Made by a program: the position numbers and the translations under genes. A DNA stretch of 64,000 nt from Pseudomonas alkylphenolica. GTDB lineage: Bacteria; Pseudomonadota; Gammaproteobacteria; Pseudomonadales; Pseudomonadaceae. Each line of letters begins with the position of its first letter. The stretch's first letter is position 1. Under the pieces are notes generated by a model. It made no database searches, was not told where the DNA came from, and saw nothing but the letters and a program-made list of their open reading frames with translations. The stretch is taken from positions 5,028,501 to 5,092,500 of the forward strand of contig NZ_CP009048.1 of assembly GCF_000746525.1 (NCBI RefSeq). Direction: 5' to 3'. Shown piece by piece: positions 1-8,208 of this stretch.

Positions 1-2481
1 GACGTTGTGCGTACGGTGCCTGACCAGTTGTACGTACAAGATGTACAAAGCCAGCAAATGATCTTCAGCAACCGCAACCTCGGCCAGACCCTGGGTTACG
101 ACCGTAGCCAACTGGCACAGATGGGCGAACGCTTCTGGGAGATCCTCCTGCACCCGGACGATGCCCAGCTGTATTGGCGAATTCGCCAGCAATTGCTCGA
201 CACAGGTGGTGTCGAGCAATTGCATTGCCAACTGCGTTTTCGTCATTACGATCAACGCTGGCGGCGCTTCGACATTCGTGAGCAAGCCCTGACCCGCGAT
301 GGCAACGGCGTTGTCACCCGCATCATCGGCGTTGGCAAGGACGTGACCGATCAGATCGAGGCCAGCGAGTCGCTGCGCGACAGTGAACAGCGTTATCGCA
401 TGCTCGCCGAAAGCATCAGCGATGTGATCTTCTCCACCGACAACCGGTTGCAGCTCAACTATGTCAGCCCATCGGTACAGGCTGTGCTGGGCTATGAGGT
501 CGACTGGATCTTCGACAACGGCTGGCATTCGACCATCGCCAACCCGGCGCAGCTGACCGGCATTTATAATCTGGTCGAACGCGTCAATCGGGCCTTGAGC
601 AACCCAGAGCAACTGGAGCAACTGCGCACTCAACTGCCCAACCAGCTGTTCCTGTTCGATTGCCTGCGCGCCGATGGCCGCAAGATTCCGATCGAATTGC
701 GTCTGGTGCTGGTCTGGGACGATCAGGAGCGTTTCGAAGGGATCCTCGGGGTCGGCCGCGACATCAGCCAGCAGCGCCGCGCCGAGAAAGACCTGCGCAT
801 GGCCGCCACGGTATTCGAACACTCGACATCGGCGATCCTGATCACCGACCCGGCCGGTTATATCGTCCAGGCCAACGAAGCGTTCAGCCGGGTCAGCGGC
901 CATGCCGTGGCCGATGTGCTCGATCAATTGCCGAGCATGCTGACGGTGGACGAACACCAGGAAGCGCACCTGCGCTATGTGCTCAAGCAGCTCAACCAGC
1001 GCGGCACCTGGGAAGGTGAAGTGTGGCTCAAGCGTCGCAATGGCGAGCATTACCCGGCCTGGGTCGGCATCACCGCAGTGCTCGACGACGAAGGCGACCT
1101 GGCCAGCTACGTGTGCTTCTTCACCGACATCAGCGAACGCAAAGCCAGTGAGCAGCGCATTCACCGCCTGGCCTACTACGACGCCCTGACTCACCTGCCC
1201 AACCGCACCCTGTTCCAGGACCGTCTGCACACGGCCCTGCAGCAGGCTGACCGGCAAAAAGCCTGGGTGGTGTTGATGTTCCTCGACCTCGACCGCTTCA
1301 AGCCGATCAACGACTCCCTCGGCCATGCCGCTGGCGATCGCATGCTCAAGGACATGGCCGAGCGCCTGCTCGACTGTGTCGATGATGATGACACCGTGGC
1401 GCGTATGGGCGGTGACGAGTTCACCCTGTTGCTGCAACCGCGGGCGACCCGGGAAATGGCCCTGAACCGCGCCATCAACGTCGCCGAGCAGATCCTTGGC
1501 AGCCTGATACGACCGTTCGTCCTGGAAAACCGCGAGTTCTTCGTCACCGCCAGTATCGGCATCGCCCTGAGCCCGCAGGACGGCAGCGAGCTCAGCCAGC
1601 TGATGAAAAACGCCGACACGGCCATGTACCACGCCAAGGAGCGTGGCAAGAACAACTTCCAGTTCTACCAGGCCGACATGAACGCCAGCGCCCTCGAGCG
1701 TCTGGAACTGGAAAGCGACCTGCGCCATGCCCTGGAGCAGAATGAATTCATTCTTTATTACCAACCGCAGTTCAGCGGTGACGGCAAGCGCCTGACCGGT
1801 GCCGAGGCTCTGCTGCGCTGGCGTCATCCGCGTCGCGGGCTGGTGCCACCAGGCGATTTCATTCCGGTGATCGAAGAGCTGGGGCTGGTCGTGGATGTCG
1901 GCGACTGGGTGCTCAAGGAGGCCTGCCGCCAGCTCAAGGTCTGGCACCAGGACAAGGTGCGGGTGCCCAAGGTCTCGGTGAACATCTCGGCGCGGCAGTT
2001 CTCCGACGGCCAGCTCGGCACGCGGATTGCCACCATCCTCAAGGATACTGGCTTGCCACCGGCATGCCTGGAGCTGGAGCTGACCGAAAGTATTCTGATG
2101 CGTGAAGTCAACGAGGCGATGGTGATCCTCGACAGCCTGAAGAAGCTCGGCTTGAGCATTGCGGTCGACGACTTCGGTACCGGCTACTCGTCACTCAACT
2201 ACCTCAAACAGTTCCCTATCGATGTACTGAAGATCGACCGCACCTTCGTTGACGGTTTGCCCGAGGGCGAGCAGGACGCGCAGATCGCCCGGGCAATCAT
2301 CGCCATGGCCCACAGTCTGAACCTGGCGGTGATTGCTGAAGGCGTGGAAACCCACGAGCAGCTGGAGTTTCTGCGCGAGCACGATTGCGACGAAGTGCAG
2401 GGTTACCTGTTCGGGCGGCCGATGCCGGCCAACCAGTTCGAAGCGCAGTTCAGCAACGAAACCTTGTTTATGTTCGAGTAA
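1..2481 (+). CDS. PAS-PAS-PAS-GGDEF-EAL c-di-GMP signalling protein (5' end outside window)
   Basis: The reading frame is open from base 1, so the true start lies upstream; the GTG at 7 is only the first possible start inside the window. Counting from that GTG, a PAS/PAC fragment covers residues 1-118, a second PAS/PAC about 125-262, a third about 268-385, then a GGDEF domain (385-555) with an intact GGDEF signature at 468-472, and an EAL domain (about 570-815) with EAL at 600-602 and a DDFGTGYSS motif. Both catalytic domains look intact, so it could make or degrade cyclic di-GMP. The inhibitory RxxD site expected just before GGDEF is absent (four aspartates there). No transmembrane segment is visible in the part present, so it is probably cytosolic here. 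The sensed signal cannot be told from sequence. Confidence 0.93.
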   Translation, partial: DVVRTVPDQLYVQDVQSQQMIFSNRNLGQTLGYDRSQLAQMGERFWEILLHPDDAQLYWRIRQQLLDTGGVEQLHCQLRFRHYDQRWRRFDIREQALTRDGNGVVTRIIGVGKDVTDQIEASESLRDSEQRYRMLAESISDVIFSTDNRLQLNYVSPSVQAVLGYEVDWIFDNGWHSTIANPAQLTGIYNLVERVNRALSNPEQLEQLRTQLPNQLFLFDCLRADGRKIPIELRLVLVWDDQERFEGILGVGRDISQQRRAEKDLRMAATVFEHSTSAILITDPAGYIVQANEAFSRVSGHAVADVLDQLPSMLTVDEHQEAHLRYVLKQLNQRGTWEGEVWLKRRNGEHYPAWVGITAVLDDEGDLASYVCFFTDISERKASEQRIHRLAYYDALTHLPNRTLFQDRLHTALQQADRQKAWVVLMFLDLDRFKPINDSLGHAAGDRMLKDMAERLLDCVDDDDTVARMGGDEFTLLLQPRATREMALNRAINVAEQILGSLIRPFVLENREFFVTASIGIALSPQDGSELSQLMKNADTAMYHAKERGKNNFQFYQADMNASALERLELESDLRHALEQNEFILYYQPQFSGDGKRLTGAEALLRWRHPRRGLVPPGDFIPVIEELGLVVDVGDWVLKEACRQLKVWHQDKVRVPKVSVNISARQFSDGQLGTRIATILKDTGLPPACLELELTESILMREVNEAMVILDSLKKLGLSIAVDDFGTGYSSLNYLKQFPIDVLKIDRTFVDGLPEGEQDAQIARAIIAMAHSLNLAVIAEGVETHEQLEFLREHDCDEVQGYLFGRPMPANQFEAQFSNETLFMFE

Positions 2482-2491
2482 GCACTACGCC

Positions 2492-2557
2492 AATCGCGGG
2501 GCAAGCCCGCTCCCACAGAGGAATCAGGTTTCTGTGGGAGCGGGCTTGCCCCGCGAT
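2492..2557. repeat. BIME: inverted pair of REP elements
   Basis: Two copies of the REP core face each other (2492-2517 and 2532-2557), separated by a 14-base spacer. It lies between the GGDEF-EAL gene and glyA, both on the plus strand. This is one of only two full BIMEs in the window that are not at a convergent junction. Confidence 0.9.
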
Positions 2558-2679
2558 CATTTCACCACCTATCTCAGAATGAAGCCCACTTGTCTGCGAC
2601 ATGATGCCCTTTCATATGCCAGACAAAAGCTGATGAGGTAGAATGCCCGCCTATTTCAGCACGATCCTTGAGGACCGCC

Positions 2680-3933
2680 ATGTTCAGCCGTGATTTGACC
2701 ATTGCCAAGTACGACGCCGATCTTTTTGCCGCCATGGAGCAAGAAGCTCAGCGCCAGGAAGAGCACATCGAGCTGATTGCTTCGGAAAACTACACCAGCC
2801 CGGCAGTCATGGAAGCCCAGGGCTCGGTTCTGACCAACAAATACGCCGAAGGCTACCCAGGCAAGCGTTACTACGGCGGCTGCGAATACGTCGACGTGGT
2901 CGAGCAACTGGCCATCGACCGTGCCAAGGAACTGTTCGGCGCCGATTACGCCAACGTCCAGCCACACGCCGGTTCGCAAGCCAACGCCGCTGTCTACCTG
3001 GCCCTGCTGTCGGCCGGTGACACCATCCTGGGCATGAGCCTGGCCCACGGTGGTCATCTGACCCACGGTGCCAACGTCAGCTCTTCGGGCAAACTGTACA
3101 ACGCTGTGCAGTACGGCATCGACGCCAACGGCCTGATCGACTACGACGAAGTCGAGCGTCTGGCCGTCGAGCACAAGCCGAAGATGATCGTTGCCGGCTT
3201 CTCTGCCTACTCGCAGATTCTGGACTTCCCGCGCTTCCGCGAAATCGCCGACAAGGTCGGTGCCTACCTGTTCGTCGACATGGCCCACGTTGCCGGTCTG
3301 GTCGCTGCAGGCGTGTACCCGAACCCGGTACCGTTCGCCGACGTCGTCACCACCACTACCCACAAGACCCTGCGCGGTCCACGTGGCGGCCTGATCCTGG
3401 CCCGTGCCAACGCCGACATCGAGAAGAAGCTGAACTCCGCAGTCTTCCCGGGCGCCCAGGGCGGCCCGCTGGAGCACGTTATCGCCGCCAAGGCGATCTG
3501 CTTCAAGGAAGCGCTGCAGCCTGAGTTCAAAGCCTACCAGCAGCAGGTCGTGAAAAACGCCCAGGCCATGGCTGGCGTGTTCATCGAGCGCGGTTTCGAC
3601 GTGGTTTCCGGTGGTACTCAGAACCACCTGTTCCTGCTGTCGCTGATCAAGCAAGAGATCTCCGGTAAAGATGCTGACGCTGCCCTGGGCAAAGCCTTCA
3701 TCACCGTCAACAAGAACTCGGTACCGAACGACCCACGCTCCCCGTTCGTCACCTCCGGCCTGCGCTTCGGTACTCCGGCTGTGACCACTCGTGGCTTCAA
3801 AGAGGCTGAGTGTAAAGAACTGGCCGGCTGGATCTGCGACATCCTGGCTGACCTGAACAACGAAGCGGTGATCGACGCCGTTCGTGAGAAGGTCAAGGCT
3901 ATCTGCGCCAAGCTGCCGGTATACGGCAAGTAA
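2680..3933 (+). CDS. glyA: Serine hydroxymethyltransferase
   Basis: Interconverts serine plus tetrahydrofolate with glycine plus 5,10-methylene-tetrahydrofolate; cytosolic, PLP-dependent, the main source of one-carbon units. The 417-residue product has the family length. The PLP lysine is K229 in the motif [14 protein letters not shown], and the N-terminal [15 protein letters not shown] segment is typical. The ATG at 2680 is preferred over an upstream TTG in the same frame because GAGGA sits 7 bases before it. A strong terminator follows, so the gene is probably transcribed alone. Pseudomonads often carry more than one glyA; which paralogue this is cannot be settled here. Confidence 0.97.
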   Translation: MFSRDLTIAKYDADLFAAMEQEAQRQEEHIELIASENYTSPAVMEAQGSVLTNKYAEGYPGKRYYGGCEYVDVVEQLAIDRAKELFGADYANVQPHAGSQANAAVYLALLSAGDTILGMSLAHGGHLTHGANVSSSGKLYNAVQYGIDANGLIDYDEVERLAVEHKPKMIVAGFSAYSQILDFPRFREIADKVGAYLFVDMAHVAGLVAAGVYPNPVPFADVVTTTTHKTLRGPRGGLILARANADIEKKLNSAVFPGAQGGPLEHVIAAKAICFKEALQPEFKAYQQQVVKNAQAMAGVFIERGFDVVSGGTQNHLFLLSLIKQEISGKDADAALGKAFITVNKNSVPNDPRSPFVTSGLRFGTPAVTTRGFKEAECKELAGWICDILADLNNEAVIDAVREKVKAICAKLPVYGK

Positions 3934-3951
3934 TCGCAGTTACCTGATGTG

Positions 3952-3984
3952 AAAAAGCCCGGCTCTTGAGCCGGGCTTTTTTTT
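3952..3984 (+). terminator. Rho-independent terminator of glyA
   Basis: A GC-rich stem (AAGCCCGGCTC, loop TTGA, GAGCCGGGCTT equivalent) is followed by a run of eight T. It begins about 18 bases after the glyA stop codon. Confidence 0.92.
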
Positions 3985-3993
3985 GGCGCCCTC

Positions 3994-4065
3994 GGTAGGA
4001 GCGGGCTTGCCCCGCGATTGCGGTTTGTCAGTCACATAGCATCGCGGGGCAAGCCCACTCCCACC
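3994..4065. repeat. BIME overlapping the 3' end of yjiA
   Basis: Inverted REP pair (3994-4019 and 4040-4065) between convergent glyA and yjiA. The right-hand copy lies inside the yjiA reading frame and encodes its last residues. The right copy has one base change from the common core (CCCACTCCC instead of CCCGCTCCC). Confidence 0.88.
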
Positions 4066-5030
4066 GACGACAAGGCCTCGAACCCTTCGCGAATCTTCGC
4101 CTCCGGCAAATCATCGGCAATAAACACCATCACGCTCTCACGCGTCTCCCCTTCTGCCCACTCGGTATCCCAGTCAAAACCATAGAGTTTCAGTACGCCC
4201 TGGAACACCAGGCGCCGATCTTCACCCGCAATGCTGAGCACACCCTTGTAACGCAGCAGCTGCTTGCCATGGTCTTCCAGCAACTGGTTCATGAAGTCAC
4301 TGAGCCGGTCGATATCCAGCGGCGTGTCGGTGCGCAACACCAGGCTGGAGATGCGATCCGGCGTGGCCGGTTGGCTGACCGGACGCAGGCTCAGGCCACC
4401 ACCGAGGTCGGCATTGAGGTTGAAACCACGGACATCAAGCAGTTCGGCCAGATCGATATGGCCGTGCTCGACCACCCGGATCGGTGCGCGGCGGTTGATG
4501 CGCCCCAGCCGATCGCTCAACGCCTTGAAGCTTTCTGCATCAACCAGGTCAGTCTTGCTCACCAGCAAGCGGTCGGCAAAGCCCACCTGGGCCTGGGCGA
4601 TCGCCTGGGTCAGGTGCTGCTCGGCGTGGGCGGCATCGACCAGGGTGATGATGCCATCGAGGATGTAGCGCTCGCGCAGTTCCTCGTCGATGAAGAAGGT
4701 TTGCACCACCGGCGCCGGATCAGCCAGGCCGGTGCACTCGATCACCAGGCGGTCGAAGGCGATCTCGCTGGCGTCCAGACGCTCCAGCAGCAAGAACAAG
4801 GCTTTGGTCAGGTCGGTGTGGATGCTGCAGCAAACACAGCCGTTGGCCAGGGTCATGACCTGCACCGGTTCATCGCCAAGCAACTGGGTATCGATGCCGG
4901 CGTCACTGAATTCGTTTTCGATCACAGCGATCTTCAGGCCATGTTCGGCCTTGAGCAGATGGCGCAGCAAGGTGGTCTTGCCAGCCCCCAGAAAACCGCT
5001 GAGTACTGTTACCGGAATGGGCGCGTGCAA
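4032..5030 (-). CDS. yjiA: CobW/COG0523-type GTPase (YjiA-like metal chaperone)
   Basis: A 332-residue G3E-family GTPase. Walker A is GFLGAGKTT near the N-terminus, followed by the CxCC metal-binding motif in NGCVCCSIHTDL, an ECTGLADP motif, SKTDLVD as guanine-specificity motif and a C-terminal CobW domain. Family members deliver or sense metals such as zinc; the client here is unknown. The start is taken as TTG at 5030 because AGGAG lies 8 bases upstream and the protein then begins just before the conserved PIPVTVLSG; the frame is open further upstream without family resemblance. The order cstA-ybdD-yjiA matches the E. coli btsT-yjiX-yjiA operon. The last residues (VGVGLPRDAM) come from a REP element. 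Confidence 0.9.
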   Translation of the reverse strand: MHAPIPVTVLSGFLGAGKTTLLRHLLKAEHGLKIAVIENEFSDAGIDTQLLGDEPVQVMTLANGCVCCSIHTDLTKALFLLLERLDASEIAFDRLVIECTGLADPAPVVQTFFIDEELRERYILDGIITLVDAAHAEQHLTQAIAQAQVGFADRLLVSKTDLVDAESFKALSDRLGRINRRAPIRVVEHGHIDLAELLDVRGFNLNADLGGGLSLRPVSQPATPDRISSLVLRTDTPLDIDRLSDFMNQLLEDHGKQLLRYKGVLSIAGEDRRLVFQGVLKLYGFDWDTEWAEGETRESVMVFIADDLPEAKIREGFEALSSVGVGLPRDAM

Positions 5031-5057
5031 ACGGAAAATCTCCTGAACTGAAAATGA

Positions 5058-5089
5058 CTGTGGGAGCACGGCAAGCCGGGCTCCCACAG
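5058..5089. repeat. Diverged REP-like hairpin
   Basis: Perfect 10-base arms, CTGTGGGAGC and GCTCCCACAG, around a 12-base loop. It shares the outer arm of the REP element but has a different centre. It lies between the ybdD stop and the yjiA ribosome-binding site, so it would be in the transcript between these two genes. Confidence 0.7.
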
Positions 5090-5115
5090 GTTCAACTGCC
5101 GTCAGTAGCTGTAGT

Positions 5116-5313
5116 TCAACAGCACTTGGGCCCGGACTTGCCACCGTAACGCGCCTCTTGGCGCTCGCGGAAGAACGCCTCGTAGCTCATCACCGGTTTG
5201 TCCGGGTGCTTGGTCTGCATATGCTCGACGTAGTTGTCGTAGTCGGGCATGCCGACCATCAGGCGGGCTGCCTGCCCCAGGTACTTACCCAGTCGACCGA
5301 GATCGTTGAACAT
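5116..5313 (-). CDS. ybdD: YbdD/YjiX family small protein, partner of CstA
   Basis: A 65-residue protein with the family signature [12 protein letters not shown] and a C-terminal end GGKSGPKCC. Homologues (YjiX, CstX) are encoded next to CstA/BtsT and, in P. aeruginosa and E. coli, belong to the pyruvate-uptake system; the mechanism is not known. The ATG at 5313 has GAGGA 8 bases upstream and is preferred to the GTG one codon earlier. It starts 18 bases after the cstA stop, so the two are surely co-transcribed. Confidence 0.92.
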   Translation of the reverse strand: MFNDLGRLGKYLGQAARLMVGMPDYDNYVEHMQTKHPDKPVMSYEAFFRERQEARYGGKSGPKCC

Positions 5314-5331
5314 CACTGCATTCCTCTTGGG

Positions 5332-7398
5332 TTAAGCATCTGGCAGCGCCTGGAACGGGGACTCTTTGTCAGTCCGTTCTTTTTTGCCCAGGGCGGCAAT
5401 ACCGACCTTGAGGGCGAAGAACAGGATGCTGAAGACCACGAACAGGAACAGGATCGTCAGGCCAGCGTTGGTATAGGCGTTGAAGATCACGTGCTGCATC
5501 TGGCCGATATCCTTGGCCGGTGCCAGTACCTGCCCGGCGTCGAGCGCCACGCTGTACTTGTTGGCCAGCGCCAGGAAACCAACCGCCGGGTTCGGATCGA
5601 ACAGCTTGATGAAGCCGGCGGTGGTGGTGCAGATCAGCAGCCATACAGCTGGCAGCAGGGTGACCCACATGTAGCGCTGGCGCTTCATCTTGATCAGGAC
5701 CACGGTGCCGAGCATCAGCGCGATACCGGCGAGCATCTGGTTGGAGATGCCGAACAGCGGCCACAAGGTGTTGATACCACCCAACGGATCGATCACGCCC
5801 TGGTACAGCAGGTAACCCCAGAGCGCGACGCAACCGCCAGTAGCGAGCAGGTTGGCACCCCACGATTCGGTACGTTTGAGCGCCGGTACGAAGCTGCCGA
5901 GCAAATCCTGGAGCATGAAGCGACCGGCACGGGTACCGGCGTCCACTGCGGTGAGGATGAACAGCGCCTCGAACAGGATCGCGAAGTGGTACCAGAAGGC
6001 CATGGTGTTTTCACCCGGCAGGACCTGGTGCAGGATCTGCGCGATACCCACCGCCAGGGTCGGCGCACCACCGGCACGGGCGAGGATGGTGTGCTCACCG
6101 ATGTCCTTGGCCACCGCTTCCAGCGCGTCAGGGGTGATCGCAAAGCCCCAGCTGCTGACTGTCTGCGCCACCGACACAACGTCGGCACCGACCACCGCGG
6201 CCGGGCTGTTCATGGCGAAGTACACACCCGGCTCGATCACCGAAGCGGCAACCATGGCCATGATCGCCACGAACGACTCCATCAGCATGCCGCCGTAACC
6301 GATGTAACGGGCGTTGGTTTCGTTATCCAGCAGCTTGGGCGTGGTGCCCGAGGAGATCAGCGCGTGGAAGCCCGACACCGCGCCACAGGCGATGGTGATG
6401 AACAGGAACGGGAACAGGGTGCCTTTCCAGACCGGACCGGTGCCGTCGGTGAACTGGGTCAGCGCCGGCATTTTCAGCTCGGGGGCGATGATCAGGATAC
6501 CGATGGCCAGGCCAACGATGGTGCCGATCTTGAGGAAGGTCGACAGGTAGTCACGTGGCGCCAGCACCAGCCACACCGGCAGTACGGCGGCGACAAAACC
6601 GTAACCCACGAGCATCCAGGTGATCTGCACACCGGTGAAGGTGAATGCCGGGCCCCAGACCGGATCAGCGGCAACCTGGCCCCCCAGCCAGATCGACAGC
6701 AACAGCAGCACCACGCCGATCAGCGAGATCTCGCCGATGCGGCCCGGGCGGATGTAGCGCATATAGATGCCCATGAACATCGCGATCGGGATGGTCGCCA
6801 TGACCGTGAACATGCCCCATGGGCTCTCGGCCAAGGCCTTGACCACGATCAGCGCCAGCACCGCGAGGATGATGATCATGATCAGGAAGCAGCCGAACAG
6901 GGCAATGGTGCCCGGAATCCGACCCATTTCTTCGCGGACCATGTCACCCAGCGAGCGACCGTTGCGGCGGGTGGACAGGAACAGGACCATGAAGTCCTGC
7001 ACCGCACCGGCCAGCACCACGCCGGCAATCAGCCAGAGCGTGCCGGGCAGGTAGCCCATCTGCGCGGCGAGGACAGGACCGACCAGCGGGCCGGCGCCAG
7101 CGATGGCGGCAAAGTGGTGACCGAAAAGGATGTGTTTGTTGGTCGGCACATAGTCCAGACCATCGTTATTGAGCACCGCCGGGGTAGCCCGACGCGGGTC
7201 CAGCTGCATCACCTTGGTGGCGATGAACAGGCTGTAGTAGCGGTAGGCGACCAGGTAGATGGCCACCGAAGCGACGACGATCCACAAGGCATTGATGGCC
7301 TCTCCACGACGCAGGGCGACCACACCCAGCGCACAGGCTCCTATGACTGCCAGCGCCAGCCACGGAATGTGGCGTAGCAGGCTATTATTGTTGTTCAT
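5332..7398 (-). CDS. cstA: CstA/BtsT carbon-starvation family pyruvate transporter
   Basis: A 688-residue inner-membrane protein with about 16-18 hydrophobic segments and the CstA signatures FGHHFAAIAGAGPLVGP and a TAVDAGTRAGRF loop. Members import pyruvate, and some have been linked to peptide use. The ATG at 7398 starts MNNNNSLLRHIPW, a normal start for the family; the 47 codons upstream in frame have no membrane-protein character and overlap the promoter region. The ribosome-binding site is weak (GGAAAC). First gene of cstA-ybdD-yjiA. Confidence 0.95.
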   Translation of the reverse strand: MNNNNSLLRHIPWLALAVIGACALGVVALRRGEAINALWIVVASVAIYLVAYRYYSLFIATKVMQLDPRRATPAVLNNDGLDYVPTNKHILFGHHFAAIAGAGPLVGPVLAAQMGYLPGTLWLIAGVVLAGAVQDFMVLFLSTRRNGRSLGDMVREEMGRIPGTIALFGCFLIMIIILAVLALIVVKALAESPWGMFTVMATIPIAMFMGIYMRYIRPGRIGEISLIGVVLLLLSIWLGGQVAADPVWGPAFTFTGVQITWMLVGYGFVAAVLPVWLVLAPRDYLSTFLKIGTIVGLAIGILIIAPELKMPALTQFTDGTGPVWKGTLFPFLFITIACGAVSGFHALISSGTTPKLLDNETNARYIGYGGMLMESFVAIMAMVAASVIEPGVYFAMNSPAAVVGADVVSVAQTVSSWGFAITPDALEAVAKDIGEHTILARAGGAPTLAVGIAQILHQVLPGENTMAFWYHFAILFEALFILTAVDAGTRAGRFMLQDLLGSFVPALKRTESWGANLLATGGCVALWGYLLYQGVIDPLGGINTLWPLFGISNQMLAGIALMLGTVVLIKMKRQRYMWVTLLPAVWLLICTTTAGFIKLFDPNPAVGFLALANKYSVALDAGQVLAPAKDIGQMQHVIFNAYTNAGLTILFLFVVFSILFFALKVGIAALGKKERTDKESPFQALPDA

Positions 7399-7580
7399 GG
7401 TTTGTTTCCAGCTAGTGGATAAAAGACAGCCTTTCGAGTCTAGCGATCCTGACAGGAAAGACCACCCCCCACGTTGGTCTAGAGCCTTCAACGCGGGTTG
7501 AACAAAACTCGTTATGCGCCCTTGCGCGGACCTTGGCAAGTGCTGAGCTATAGTCAGGAAGAACCCCGGAGTGCCTGAAC

Positions 7581-7946
7581 ATGAGCGACCACCAAGAACG
7601 TCGACGTTTCCAGCGTGTTGCCTTTGATAGCCCCACTGAACTGCGCCAGGGCGAGCGATGCTGGCCGGTCGAGCTGATTGACCTGTCCCTCAAGGGCTTA
7701 CTTATCAAGTGCCCGGAGCCGTGGGACCCCGACCTGACCCAGGATTTCGAGGCCCTTGTCCACCTGGGGGAGCAGGTAACGTTATGGATGCAGGTGGAAC
7801 TACGCCATGAAGAAGGTAATCGACTGGGTTTTGTCTGCCTGCGCACTGATATCGACTCATCGTGTCATTTACGGCGCTTGGTGGAACTCAACCTGGCCGA
7901 CAACCCCGAAATGATGCGTGAACTGCGAGAACTGATCGAAATTTAA
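7581..7946 (+). CDS. PilZ-domain c-di-GMP-binding protein
   Basis: A 121-residue single-domain protein. The PilZ c-di-GMP motifs are both present: RRRFQR at residues 7-12 and DLSLKG about 35 residues later (D/NxSxxG). Such stand-alone PilZ proteins act as receptors or adaptors for c-di-GMP. CGGAG lies about 11 bases before the ATG. It is divergent from cstA, with about 180 bases between them. No partner gene is adjacent, so its output is unknown. Confidence 0.9.
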   Translation: MSDHQERRRFQRVAFDSPTELRQGERCWPVELIDLSLKGLLIKCPEPWDPDLTQDFEALVHLGEQVTLWMQVELRHEEGNRLGFVCLRTDIDSSCHLRRLVELNLADNPEMMRELRELIEI

Positions 7947-8127
7947 AATAACTTAGCTTGCTACCTGATTTCCCTCTCGTTACGTTTATGTCCACTCGGA
8001 CAGCTTTTTTACCCCTCCTATCCGTTTTCACGCAGCCTTGCGAGGCCTGCGTTCGCGTGTTGGAACGATAACTGCATTCACTTAAGCACCCAAATTGAGC
8101 GCCTGACTGTTCCTACGCCGATCTAAA

Positions 8128-8141
8128 AATTGTATACAATT
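8128..8141. promoter_or_regulatory. Perfect 14-bp palindrome, likely repressor operator
   Basis: AATTGTATACAATT reads the same on both strands and lies 67 bases upstream of the NCS2 permease start. TTGTATACAA-type sites are typical of GntR-family repressors, some of which control purine catabolism. The regulator is not encoded nearby, so its identity is inference. Confidence 0.6.
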
Positions 8142-8208
8142 GTTCTGGCTTCATAGCGTAGGACTTGTCTACAGTAGCGCCACAACAATAAAACAGAGAC
8201 CCCGCCTC

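Noticed and set aside
5158..7377. 739-codon plus-strand reading frame opposite cstA
   Set aside because: Composition-driven antisense frame with low-complexity His/Gln/Asp content; cstA on the other strand is a clear membrane protein.
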